Positions 32,425 to 41,336 of a stretch of DNA of 51,799 bases are shown here, in pieces; position 1 is the stretch's first letter; the number at the start of each line of letters is the position of its first letter. The notes below the pieces were generated by a model, which saw nothing but the letters and a program-made list of their open reading frames with translations, made no database searches and was not told where the DNA came from. The DNA is from Chloroflexota bacterium (GTDB lineage Bacteria > Chloroflexota > Anaerolineae > JAAEKA01), in NCBI GenBank assembly GCA_034717495.1, contig JAYELL010000014.1:1-51799 (forward strand). The letters are read 5' to 3'. The position numbers and the translations under genes are program-made.

Positions 32425-35337
32425 ATGAAAACAACTACTACAAAAATCACCCTGAGCATTAACAACACAGTCCGTACGCTTTCCGTGGGAAAAAGTGAAA
32501 GCCTTCTGGATGCACTTCGCAATGCCTCCTATTTCAGCGTCAAATCTGGCTGTGACGATGGCACTTGCGGGGTTTGCACAGTCCTGTTGAATGGGAAACC
32601 AGCGCTCAGTTGCAAAACGAAAGCGGTTGATGTCGATGGCGCTAAGATCACAACCCTTGAAGGGCTGAGCCAGAACGGTGAACTGCATCCCATCCAAACC
32701 GCCTTCATGGAAACCGGCGCTATTCAATGTGGTTTTTGCACGCCGGCACAAATTCTCTCTGCCAAATCCTTGCTGGATAAGAACTTAAACCCCAGCGATG
32801 GCGAAATCCGCAAAGCCTTGAACCCCGTCCTTTGTCGCTGCACAGGCTATGTGCGCGGTGTGGATGCGGTGCATCGCGCGGCTGCGGTCATGCGTGGGGA
32901 GAAGGTTGAACCGTATATCCATATTGACCACGCCCTGCCCGCTGACACGAGACAAATCGAACTTCCAGAAGAATTTTACCGCCGCGATGGGGGGCGTAAT
33001 CCCCTACCACCGCTGATTTTCACCCCAGAGGCGATGGGCAAGACGAAGGTCGTCGGCAAGTCCGAAGTTAAAGTGGATGCTAAAAAACTGGCGCAGGGAC
33101 GTCCGGTCTTTACCGATGATTTTCGGCTGGATGGGATGTTCTACGGGGCGCTGCTCACCAGTCCCCATGCCCATGCCCGTATTCGGGGCATCGATGCCAG
33201 CCGGGCGCGCGCCCTCCCAGGTGTCCACGCCGTCCTGACTCACGAGGACATCCCGCGTGTCAAGTACGCATCGGGCGGACAGAGCTATCCCCAGCCGTTG
33301 CCTTACGATCAGGTCAGTCTGGACGATAAAGTCCGTCACGTCGGTGACCGCGTCGCCATTGTGGCTGCCGAGACGCTCGATATTGCCAATCAGGCGCTGG
33401 ATATGATCGATGTGGACTATGAAGTTTTGCCGGTCGTCGTGGACATGGAAGCCGCCATGCAGGAGGGCGCGCCAATTATCCACGATGAGCCAGATACCGA
33501 AGGTGTTTATGATAGAGAGCGCAATGTCGCTGTCCACATTGATGCCCAGGTCGGCAATGTGGAGAAAGCCTTTATCGAGGCCGACCACGTTTTTGAGGGC
33601 GAATACCGCACCCCCATGCAACAGCAGGCGCACCTGGAACCGCATGTCACGATCACCTACATGGACGAGGACGACCGCCTGGTGATCCGCACCAGCACGC
33701 AGGTTCCCTTCCATATCCGCCGCATGGTCGCCCCACTGATTGGTTTGCCCGTGAAAAAGATCCGTGTGGTCAAACCGCGCATCGGCGGGGGCTTTGGCAA
33801 CAAACAAGAACTGCTCCTGGAAGATTTATGTGCCCATCTTAGTTTAGCGACCGGCCGCCCGGTGCGTATGGAGTATACCCGCACGCAGGAGTTCACCAGC
33901 TCGCGCCGGCGTCACGCCAACATCGTCCGCTACAAGGTCGGGGTCAAAGATGAAGTTATCACCGCAGCCGACCTCTATTTGCTCGGAGATACCGGGGCTT
34001 ACGGCGCGCACGCCCTGACAGTCAACATGGTCGGCGGTTTCAAGGGGCTGACGCTCTACAACCCGCCGAACGCCCAATTCATCAGCGATGTCGTTTACAC
34101 CAACACGATCCCGGCGGGCGCATTCCGCGGCTACGGCGCGATGCAATGTCAGTATGGGATCGAAGTTTTGATGGCTGAAATTGCCGACAGCCTCGGCCTG
34201 GAGGTGGTCGAATTCAAGCGCAAGAACTGGCTCAAAATCGGCGAACCGATGCACCTATCCAAAAAATTGGGCGAGGGGCGCGAGGGGGTCGAGCAGGCCC
34301 TGCAAACCAGCGCCCTGGAACAATGCGTGGACATCGGCCTGGAAGCCACCGATTTCTATTCCAAACGTAAACAATATCGCGGACAAAACGGACGCTATCG
34401 GCGGGGGATTGGCATGGCGGTGGTCATGCACGGCAGCGGGATCGCCGACCTGGACATGGCCGCGGCGACGCTGAAAATGAACGACGACGGCTCTTTCAAC
34501 TTGCTGATAGGCGCAACCGACCTGGGCACCGGCTCGGACACCATTCTGGGGCAAATGGCGGCGGAGGTCCTGGGCATCCCCTTGGAGGATGTGATTGTCT
34601 ACTCCTCGGATACCGATTTCACGCCTTTTGATGTCGGGGCGTATGCCAGCAGCACCACCTACATCAGCGGCGGCGCGGTGCGCAAAGCGGCGTTGCAGGT
34701 CAAAGAACAAATTCTGGAACATGCCGCGCTGATGCTCGAACTCACCGATACAGCCGGGCTAAAACTCGAAAATCGGCAAGTGATCGCCCCGGATGGACGC
34801 TCGGTCACGCTGGAAGAAGTTGGCTTGAGCAGTCTGCACCAGCAAAACCAGCATCAGATTGTGGCGACCACCTCGCATACCAGCCCACTCAGCCCACCGC
34901 CGACCGCCGCCCAGTTCGCAGAAATCGTTGTAGACATCGAAACAGGCAAGATTGACACCGAGCGGCTGTTGATGGTGGTGGATTGCGGGCGGGTGATCAA
35001 CCCGCTCACCGCCGCTGGACAGGTGGAGGGCGGGATATCACAGGCTTTAGGCTTCACTCTGACTGAAGAAATGCTCTTCGATCAGGACGGGCAGCCCCTC
35101 AACGCCAGCTTTGGCAAATACCATATCCCTCGCGCCGCCAAAATGCCTGCAACGGACGTGATTTTTGTTCAGACCGATGAACCGAGCGGACCTTTTGGCG
35201 CTAAATCAGTTGCCGAAATTTCAATTGATGCAGTAGCTCCAGCCATCGCCAGCGCAATCCATGATGCCACGGGTGTGTGGATGCGAGAACTGCCATACAC
35301 CCCCGAACGCGTCCAATCTGGCTTGAAAAGCAAATGA
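32425..35337 (+). CDS. Single-chain molybdenum hydroxylase (xanthine dehydrogenase/aldehyde oxidoreductase family)
   Basis: 970 residues, ATG 32425, GGAGGATG upstream. The N-terminus holds two [2Fe-2S] domains: plant-type Cys43, Cys48, Cys51, Cys63, and the helical one Cys102, Cys105, Cys137, Cys139. After a linker (150-210) comes the molybdopterin-binding large subunit, with RIGGGFGNKQE, IPAGAFRGYGAMQ, GATDLGTGSDTILGQMAAEV and GPFGAKSVAEISIDAVAP, where Glu931 is the active-site glutamate. The FAD domain is absent, so electrons go to a ferredoxin or other carrier, as in Desulfovibrio Mop, which has the same fused layout and about 907 residues. The substrate (aldehyde, purine or other heterocycle) is not readable. 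The upstream Fe-S and metal genes would suit its maturation. Confidence 0.9.
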   Translation: MKTTTTKITLSINNTVRTLSVGKSESLLDALRNASYFSVKSGCDDGTCGVCTVLLNGKPALSCKTKAVDVDGAKITTLEGLSQNGELHPIQTAFMETGAIQCGFCTPAQILSAKSLLDKNLNPSDGEIRKALNPVLCRCTGYVRGVDAVHRAAAVMRGEKVEPYIHIDHALPADTRQIELPEEFYRRDGGRNPLPPLIFTPEAMGKTKVVGKSEVKVDAKKLAQGRPVFTDDFRLDGMFYGALLTSPHAHARIRGIDASRARALPGVHAVLTHEDIPRVKYASGGQSYPQPLPYDQVSLDDKVRHVGDRVAIVAAETLDIANQALDMIDVDYEVLPVVVDMEAAMQEGAPIIHDEPDTEGVYDRERNVAVHIDAQVGNVEKAFIEADHVFEGEYRTPMQQQAHLEPHVTITYMDEDDRLVIRTSTQVPFHIRRMVAPLIGLPVKKIRVVKPRIGGGFGNKQELLLEDLCAHLSLATGRPVRMEYTRTQEFTSSRRRHANIVRYKVGVKDEVITAADLYLLGDTGAYGAHALTVNMVGGFKGLTLYNPPNAQFISDVVYTNTIPAGAFRGYGAMQCQYGIEVLMAEIADSLGLEVVEFKRKNWLKIGEPMHLSKKLGEGREGVEQALQTSALEQCVDIGLEATDFYSKRKQYRGQNGRYRRGIGMAVVMHGSGIADLDMAAATLKMNDDGSFNLLIGATDLGTGSDTILGQMAAEVLGIPLEDVIVYSSDTDFTPFDVGAYASSTTYISGGAVRKAALQVKEQILEHAALMLELTDTAGLKLENRQVIAPDGRSVTLEEVGLSSLHQQNQHQIVATTSHTSPLSPPPTAAQFAEIVVDIETGKIDTERLLMVVDCGRVINPLTAAGQVEGGISQALGFTLTEEMLFDQDGQPLNASFGKYHIPRAAKMPATDVIFVQTDEPSGPFGAKSVAEISIDAVAPAIASAIHDATGVWMRELPYTPERVQSGLKSK

Positions 35338-35519
35338 AGCTCGTCAAGATCAGCAAACTACGTTATACCAGTCGTCGACCAATACAAAAACTGTCGCGGC
35401 TAAGTCTTCCAAGTGTATACTGCTCATTGGGGAGTCCTCCGATTATGGTTTTGGGAGTCGATACCCCATTTTCTGTCGTCTTCCCTTCTTTTTCAATTCT
35501 GGAATCTCACATTAGCCGT

Positions 35520-35953
35520 ATAGGAGAAAAAAGTGTCTGATATCAACACGAACCAAAGAGTTATGGAGGCTCTTGAGAGCGTCGAGCACCCCGCCATTGC
35601 TACAACTTTGCTGGATTTGGGGATGCTGCGTGATATTGAAGTATCTTCAGATGATGGAGTAGCGTTAACGATGGTCTTACCATTCCCCAGCATCCCCGAC
35701 AACGTGCGTGACCATATGGTGAATAGCCTGGCTGCCGCGATTCAATCCAGCGGTGGAAGGTTAATAACCGCGATTACAGTCGTAAGCGGGTCATCCCACT
35801 GGTCTCGCAACTCTAGCCTGCAACGAACGTGATTTTTGTCCAGACCGACGAGCCGAGCGTGAACCCGACCGCCGCCGAAAAAATGGACTGCAAACCTGGC
35901 ACCATGCCCGATGGCGCTACCATCGTTAATGTGATCTTGGGAGGTCACTGATA
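35520..35953 (+). pseudogene. Collapsed duplicate 1 of the upstream operon (DUF59-2 / KaiC-like / molybdo-enzyme pieces)
   Basis: Three segments follow each other in parental order. 35520-35755 resembles 30508-30743 (ribosome site, GTG and first ~75 codons of DUF59-2). 35772-35822 matches 31547-31597 (the last codons of the KaiC-like gene and its stop region). 35817-35859 matches 35145-35187 (near the end of the molybdo-enzyme gene, MPATDVIFVQTDEPS). Then comes a tail (VNPTAAEKMDCKPGTMPDG) ending in TGA at 35951. The junctions fall at short shared words such as GATTACAG and GCCTGCA. A 99-residue ORF (35533-35832) results but is a chimera out of frame after the first junction. The segment's end supplies the ribosome site of the next gene. 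Confidence 0.88.
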
Positions 35954-35955
35954 TC

Positions 35956-37320
35956 ATGAGCACGCACATACAGAAGATTGAATTGCGAGGGAACCTGACA
36001 TCAGAGGATATGCACCAAACGAAGCCCTTCTATATCGATGTGCCTGATGGTGTCACCAACATTCATTTTCTCTTCAGTCATAATCCAAGATTCGGCGATG
36101 ATCAAAAGTTACCGAACCAGATCAGCCTGATGATCTTCGATACGAATGGCCCTCGTTTTGAAATCTCGCGTCCGGATGAGCAAGGGGTGTTCATCAATTC
36201 GGCGCGCACATCACCTGGCGGAACGCCAGGTCCGATTCCGGCAGGGCGCTGGATGGTCTTTGTCCTGGTGTTTCGTCTCCTGTCCGACACGCCAGTGGAC
36301 TATGAACTTACCGTCAGCATGTCCTTCGAACCCATCGAGGAGGAGCCACTAATGTGGCCAGCGGGTCGATCTCTTGGACGTGGACCTGGTTGGTACCGCG
36401 GCGATCTGCACGCACACACGATTCACTCGGATGGTTCCTGGGACATACCGGACATCATCGACTTCTGGAAAGCACGAGGGGCAGACTTCATGACCTTGAG
36501 CGATCATAACACCATTTCCGGCCTGGCGCAGGTGCGCAGCATGGCTGACGATCAACTGCTGACCATGGGCGGTATAGAGTTGTCCACCTTTTTCGGCCAT
36601 GCTGTAGCACTTGGCGTCACACAATGGTTTGACTGGCGTAAACTTGATGGAAGCCAAATTACGGTGCCGGAACTCGCACAGAATGTCATTGACAGCGGTG
36701 CGCTTTTTATCATCGCGCATCCCATGCATCCCGGAGATCCGGGCTGTTGCGGGTGCCGCTGGGAATACGACGATATGATGCCGGGCAACGCCTCTGCCGT
36801 GGAGATATGGAACGGGGATTGGGAGAGCTCTGACCAGGAGGCGCTTCAACTCTTTTATCATTGGCTCAACCAGGGCCATCGTCTGACGGCTACAGCGGGC
36901 ACCGACCTGCACGGTCCTCCTCCGGCGGGCGTGCGCGGGGCAGTGAATGTGGTCTACGCTGAGGATTTGAACGAGAGTGCTATTATTGAGGCGATCAAGG
37001 CCGGGCGTTCCTACATCAGCGCCGGACCGGAACTGTTGCTCAATGTCAGAACGGAGTCTGGCGTCGAAGCGATGATCGGAGACTCTGTACCGCAGGAAGC
37101 GGTGACCATTATCATTCGTTGGCGCGACGGCCATGATGGCGACTATATTCGGCTTGTCGTAGATGGGCGAGCCTATCACGAGAAGATTGTCGGCCCGTCT
37201 GGAGTACAGGAGTGGCATCTGGACGCGGGTCAACGACAGTGGTGCAATGTGGAACTACGCGACGCAGACGACGGCCTGTGGGCGGTGAGCAATCCGATAT
37301 TCTTCTCCCCCTCTGATTGA
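35956..37320 (+). CDS. CehA/McbA-family PHP-domain metallohydrolase
   Basis: 454 residues, ATG 35956, GGGAGG 12-17 bases upstream. The N-terminal ~130 residues form a beta-rich domain (ELRGNLTSEDMHQTKPFYID, ISLMIFDTNGPRFEISRP). The PHP domain starts at WYRGDLHAHTIHSDGSW (about 148-164) and has DFMTLSDHNTISG, GGIELSTFFGHAVALG, FIIAHPMHPGDPGCCGC and TATAGTDLHGPPP, giving the usual His/Asp/Glu metal ligands. A C-terminal beta domain follows. CehA and McbA hydrolyse carbamate and aryl esters; most relatives act on unknown substrates, possibly phosphoesters. The Cys cluster GCCGC after the HP motif is unusual. It converges with the ABC transporter genes, 10 bases apart. Confidence 0.88.
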   Translation: MSTHIQKIELRGNLTSEDMHQTKPFYIDVPDGVTNIHFLFSHNPRFGDDQKLPNQISLMIFDTNGPRFEISRPDEQGVFINSARTSPGGTPGPIPAGRWMVFVLVFRLLSDTPVDYELTVSMSFEPIEEEPLMWPAGRSLGRGPGWYRGDLHAHTIHSDGSWDIPDIIDFWKARGADFMTLSDHNTISGLAQVRSMADDQLLTMGGIELSTFFGHAVALGVTQWFDWRKLDGSQITVPELAQNVIDSGALFIIAHPMHPGDPGCCGCRWEYDDMMPGNASAVEIWNGDWESSDQEALQLFYHWLNQGHRLTATAGTDLHGPPPAGVRGAVNVVYAEDLNESAIIEAIKAGRSYISAGPELLLNVRTESGVEAMIGDSVPQEAVTIIIRWRDGHDGDYIRLVVDGRAYHEKIVGPSGVQEWHLDAGQRQWCNVELRDADDGLWAVSNPIFFSPSD

Positions 37321-37330
37321 ACCTCTTCAA

Positions 37331-38212
37331 TCATTGCATGCGAAGTCGGGGATTGCTTACTTCATCCAAACCGACGTGGATCAGATAAAGTGACAGGAAA
37401 AGCACCATCAGTGTAAATACCGGCGCCATCCACCACCACCAGAAATTCTGGAAGATGGCGCTAAAGCTGAGCGCCCAGTAAATCATCATGCCCAGCGTCA
37501 TTTGACGCTGGGGGCCCAGACCCAATATTGACAGTCCAGATTCCGCCAATACAGCGGCAATGAAAGCGTTGACGAAATTGGCCCCCAACCACTGAGCCAT
37601 ATGTGGCATTAGCTCGCGCACAACGATTTCCATGCCGGTCATGCCTGAGAGTCTCGCCATCTCCACAAAGCCCCTTTCCTTCAGACTCAGCACCTGGGCG
37701 CGCACCTGCCGCGCCGGCGAGGGCCATGCAAATGCGCCAATGATCAGCGCCATCGTGACCACGCTGACGTTGCGCACCAGCGCCGCGATCAGGATCAGGA
37801 AGAGGAGCGAGGGCACCGCAAGAAAGATGTCGATGAGGACGCGCAGGACTGCATCGACTCTGCCGCCGAAATAGCCAGCGGTGAACCCGATCAACGCGCC
37901 CAGGGTTGTGCCGACCGTCGCCGCGATCAAGCCGATCATGATTGAATTTGGAATCGCTTCAGTCAACTGGATGGCGACACTCCGCCCAAGTGAGGTGGTG
38001 CCCATTAGCGTGTCCTGGAGCGGTGGTTGCCCGGGCGGGAAAGCACCGACCCTGCGTAACTCTGGGTCTACGAAGAGCTTGCCAAGCAGAGCAAAGAGCA
38101 ACAGGGAGAGAAAGATGGTGCCGCCTATGGTGAAATTACGGTTGCGCAGCAGGTCCCATAGGAACCCATGGCGACCCTCGACCGCCTGTTCCTGCACCGG
38201 GACAACAGCCAT
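37331..38212 (-). CDS. Opp/Dpp-type ABC transporter permease (DppC/OppC class)
   Basis: 293 residues, six membrane helices. GNFTIGG-like N-terminus, then LMGTTSLGRSVAIQLTEAIP (the periplasmic helix-loop typical of DppC), IGLIAATVGTTLGALIGFTA, and an EAA loop with MARLSGMTGMEIVVRELMPH. It moves the ligand with the DppB-like partner across the membrane. It begins three bases after the DppB stop. The SBP5 class carries peptides, nickel or oligosaccharides; the GH4 enzyme encoded divergently hints at sugar. Confidence 0.9.
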   Translation of the reverse strand: MAVVPVQEQAVEGRHGFLWDLLRNRNFTIGGTIFLSLLLFALLGKLFVDPELRRVGAFPPGQPPLQDTLMGTTSLGRSVAIQLTEAIPNSIMIGLIAATVGTTLGALIGFTAGYFGGRVDAVLRVLIDIFLAVPSLLFLILIAALVRNVSVVTMALIIGAFAWPSPARQVRAQVLSLKERGFVEMARLSGMTGMEIVVRELMPHMAQWLGANFVNAFIAAVLAESGLSILGLGPQRQMTLGMMIYWALSFSAIFQNFWWWWMAPVFTLMVLFLSLYLIHVGLDEVSNPRLRMQ

Positions 38213-38215
38213 GGC

Positions 38216-39232
38216 CTACTTGCCTCCCGAGTCAGCATAACGAATGCGGGGATCGATCAAAGGATAAGCAATGTCGATTACAAAGTTTGCCAGCGCCACC
38301 GACAGAATGATCAGCAGCACCCCACCCTGGATGAGCGGATAGTCCAGGCTTTTGATCGCGTTATAGATCTGGTAGCCAACGCCAGGATAGGCAAAGATCA
38401 CCTCGGTGATCAGCGCGCCGCCGACAATGTGACCGAGGGCGATTGCCAGGCCCGTGGTCTGAGGTAGCAGAGCGTTGCGAAACGCATATCCCCACGTAAC
38501 ACGTCGCTCTTGAATTCCCATTGCCTCGGCGTTCAGAATGTAATCTTCCCCTTTTAACGAGATGATCAGGCTGCGCATACTCAGGAACCACCAGCCCAGT
38601 GACACAAGCAATATACTCAATGCAGGCAGCACGGCGTGGTGAAGCGCGTCCAGGATGAAGTCCGTTGTCAGTGCAGGACGCATGCCGACGGAATAGGCTC
38701 CGGATAACGGGAAAATCGGCCAACGGAAGGCAAAGAAAAAGACCAAAATCAGAGCCAAAATATAATAGGGCGTTGTATAAAGCACCAGAGAGACTGGCAC
38801 CAAAAGGCGAAAGACGCCGGCTTTGCGTCCGCGCCAACCGGTAATGGCGCCAACGACAGACCCCAATACCCAACTCAGCAGCGTTGTCACCGTGAGCAGT
38901 CCGATTGTCCAGGGTAACGCACGCATCAGCATCTCAGACACTGGCGATGGGAAATTGCTGATCGAGATCCCCAGGTTGCCCCGCAAGAGTTCCCGCCAGA
39001 AACTGATGTACTGTTTCCACAACGGATCATCCAGGCCGAACCTGGCGCGGTATTCGGCAATCATCTCCTGTGCATTCATGCTGCCGCCCACAGAAGCCAT
39101 ATTGGCGAAGATAGCTGTCATCGGCTCGCCAGGCACCATGCGCGGCACAAAGAAGACGACGGTCATTGAAAGAAAGACCGTAGCGATCAAGAGCAAGAAT
39201 CGTTTGCCCACATAGCGCGAATAAGCATTCAT
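38216..39232 (-). CDS. Opp/Dpp-type ABC transporter permease (DppB/OppB class)
   Basis: 338 residues, six helices. Opening RYVGKRFLLLIATVFLSMTV is the usual DppB N-terminus; MVPGEPMTAIFANMAS follows, then DPLWKQYISFWRELLRGNLG and ISISNFPSPVSEMLMRALPW. The EAA loop is NAEAMGIQERRVTWGYAFRN, with ALLPQTTGLAIALGHIVGGA after it. It is separated from the binding protein gene upstream by 123 bases that hold a strong hairpin, the usual device for keeping permease expression below that of the binding protein. Confidence 0.92.
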   Translation of the reverse strand: MNAYSRYVGKRFLLLIATVFLSMTVVFFVPRMVPGEPMTAIFANMASVGGSMNAQEMIAEYRARFGLDDPLWKQYISFWRELLRGNLGISISNFPSPVSEMLMRALPWTIGLLTVTTLLSWVLGSVVGAITGWRGRKAGVFRLLVPVSLVLYTTPYYILALILVFFFAFRWPIFPLSGAYSVGMRPALTTDFILDALHHAVLPALSILLVSLGWWFLSMRSLIISLKGEDYILNAEAMGIQERRVTWGYAFRNALLPQTTGLAIALGHIVGGALITEVIFAYPGVGYQIYNAIKSLDYPLIQGGVLLIILSVALANFVIDIAYPLIDPRIRYADSGGK

Positions 39233-39245
39233 ATGGATTTACCAA

Positions 39246-39309
39246 CCTACTCGGCAGGGGATGGCGCCTGCGCGCTCACCCTGGAACCAATTAGATCCTG
39301 CCGAGTAGG
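39246..39309 (-). repeat. Stem-loop between binding-protein and permease genes
   Basis: Perfect 13-bp arms CCTACTCGGCAGG (39246-39258) and CCTGCCGAGTAGG (39297-39309) in the 123-base gap. No T-run follows on the minus strand, so it probably stabilises the 3' end of the binding-protein message and limits read-through into the permeases. Confidence 0.82.
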
Positions 39310-39355
39310 CGTGAATCAGACAATTAACCCGCACGACGTGCGGATAGGCAGTTCG

Positions 39356-41206
39356 CTATTGTCCTGCCGGTCGGATACCATCAAACCACTGTCCGGTCGT
39401 CGGTGACTCGTAACCGGTGAGCAGAAGGTTCATCGTTGCCCACCAGTTGACCGGCATCATCCATGGGTTCTCTGCATCAGGCCAGCCTTCCCAGTACGTG
39501 GTGTTGAAGGGTACCAGAGCCGGCGCCTGGGTCAGTGGTGTCACGGGCAGATCCGCGTACCAGATTTCCATTCCGCGACTGAAGATTTCAACCAGGGTCG
39601 CCTGGTCAGCATTTTCGCCCAATGCCACCAGCATTTCATCTACGATGGCATCATATTCAGGATTCTGGTAACGGAACGAGTTGCGTTCATACCAGGGGGC
39701 CGCCTCACCCAGCGGTACGTAGAACTTGCCGTGGAAGAGCTCCATGTTTTCGTAGACCGTGCCGGGACAGAAGGGCTGCGGCGCATAGAGATCCCAGTTG
39801 CCGGCGAGAAGGGCTGAAGCATTGACTGCACCGGACAATGGTTGTAGTTCCACCGCCACTCCGCCAACCTCCAACTGATCGGCCAGGACCTGGGCCACCT
39901 TCATATTTTCAGACGAGTCGGCGTTGGTTTGTAGCACAGGGGTCAATCGTTCGCCATCTTTTGCCCAGAACCCCTCGTCATCCTTGGCATAACCGGCCGC
40001 CGCGAAGAATTCTTCGGCCTTGGCTGGATCATAGGTCACAGCGCCTTCGGCGATGACGTCGCTGATCGCGTCCATATAGGGGGCGAGACCTGAATAGGCA
40101 GGCCAGACTGTGTCGGCCGTTGCCGTGGCGCCTTCATAGGCCAGGCTGACAATCTGATCGCGATCGACCAGGCTGGACACGGCTTTACGCAGGTTCGGAT
40201 CGTTCCACGGCTCGCTGGCGTGCTGGAACATGAGCGCGCGCGGGCAGGGGTCATACCAGGCGTACGGAGCGTCCTCCAGCCAGGCCTGCACGTTGGGGTT
40301 GCGTTCCTTGACTGACAGGAAGGCGCCCGTTGAGAGAATGCCAATCGCCGGTGAATCGATCTCGTCGGCGGAGAGCGCGATGGCCACGCTGGTTTCCGGT
40401 CCAACGTGAATGAAGTTCACCTTCTCAGGTGCAGGTGTGACGCCAAAGACCTCGGTTCCCCACCAGTCACCCCGGCGCACGTACGAATAGGCCGACTCTG
40501 TGGCGTTTTCCAACAGGTATGGGCCTGTGCCGATCGGCGGGTCGTTGGCGAATGTTACAGGGTCTTCAATTCCGTTCCAGATGTGCTCAGGCTGGATTGT
40601 GATACCGCTCCAGACGGGAACGGCAGGGAACGCTTCGCGCACCAGATGGAGGCGCGGGTTCGGTTCGGTGAGGACAAATTTGACGGTGAGATTATCGACC
40701 TTCTCAACCACTGCAACTGCCTGGTTGGCTTCATTGGCCCACGTCATGCCTGGATTGTTGCGCAGCATTTCGTAGGTGAAGACCACATCATCAGCGTTGA
40801 ACTCTTCGCCGTCGCTCCATTTGACGCCTGAACGCAGCTTCACGGTGATCTCGGAAGAATCGTCGTTGTACTCGTAGCTTTCCGCCAGCCACGGTATGTA
40901 TTCGTCGGATTCCAGGTTCAGGTAAAACATATATTCATGAACCAACGCTCCCAACCCGCTGCGAGAGCGATCGAATCCAGGTGCATAGATGTTGTAGTTG
41001 TCAGTGTTGGCGAAGGGTTTTGAGACAGCAACATTGAGCGTTGACGCACGTTCCGAAACGATGGGCGGAGCCGGCGGCTCCGCCGGTGTTGCCGGCTCCG
41101 CTGGTGCCACTGGTGCCGCTGGTGCCGCTACCTGACACGCCGTCGCGACCATCGCAATGGCAAGTATGAGAAAAACTACCACCATTTTCCTTGTGAAGCT
41201 GTACAT
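39356..41206 (-). CDS. Family 5 extracellular solute-binding lipoprotein
   Basis: 616 residues from ATG 41206, six bases after AAGGAG; the ATG at 41224 would place that ribosome site inside the gene. A signal with lipobox VATAC is followed by an Ala/Pro-rich linker ([20 protein letters not shown]). The SBP_bac_5 pattern includes [60 protein letters not shown] and [20 protein letters not shown]. It delivers ligand to the DppB/C permeases. Family 5 proteins bind peptides, nickel, heme or oligosaccharides; ligand is unknown, and the larger size (over 600) is more usual for the sugar-type clusters. Confidence 0.92.
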   Translation of the reverse strand: MYSFTRKMVVVFLILAIAMVATACQVAAPAAPVAPAEPATPAEPPAPPIVSERASTLNVAVSKPFANTDNYNIYAPGFDRSRSGLGALVHEYMFYLNLESDEYIPWLAESYEYNDDSSEITVKLRSGVKWSDGEEFNADDVVFTYEMLRNNPGMTWANEANQAVAVVEKVDNLTVKFVLTEPNPRLHLVREAFPAVPVWSGITIQPEHIWNGIEDPVTFANDPPIGTGPYLLENATESAYSYVRRGDWWGTEVFGVTPAPEKVNFIHVGPETSVAIALSADEIDSPAIGILSTGAFLSVKERNPNVQAWLEDAPYAWYDPCPRALMFQHASEPWNDPNLRKAVSSLVDRDQIVSLAYEGATATADTVWPAYSGLAPYMDAISDVIAEGAVTYDPAKAEEFFAAAGYAKDDEGFWAKDGERLTPVLQTNADSSENMKVAQVLADQLEVGGVAVELQPLSGAVNASALLAGNWDLYAPQPFCPGTVYENMELFHGKFYVPLGEAAPWYERNSFRYQNPEYDAIVDEMLVALGENADQATLVEIFSRGMEIWYADLPVTPLTQAPALVPFNTTYWEGWPDAENPWMMPVNWWATMNLLLTGYESPTTGQWFDGIRPAGQ

Positions 41207-41336
41207 GATTATCTCCTTCTTCACTCAGACAAGAAAACAGACTTTGACGGACGACAAACCTTCGATCTGCGTCCTAAAACGTTTACTTCATCATCACCTC
41301 CTCCGTTGGCGAACGGTATGTTGACGAATATGACAG

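Noticed and set aside
35533-35832. 99-residue DUF59-like ORF as a functional gene
   Set aside because: Only the first ~75 residues match DUF59; the rest is out-of-frame sequence from a deletion junction, so it is treated as part of a collapsed duplicate.
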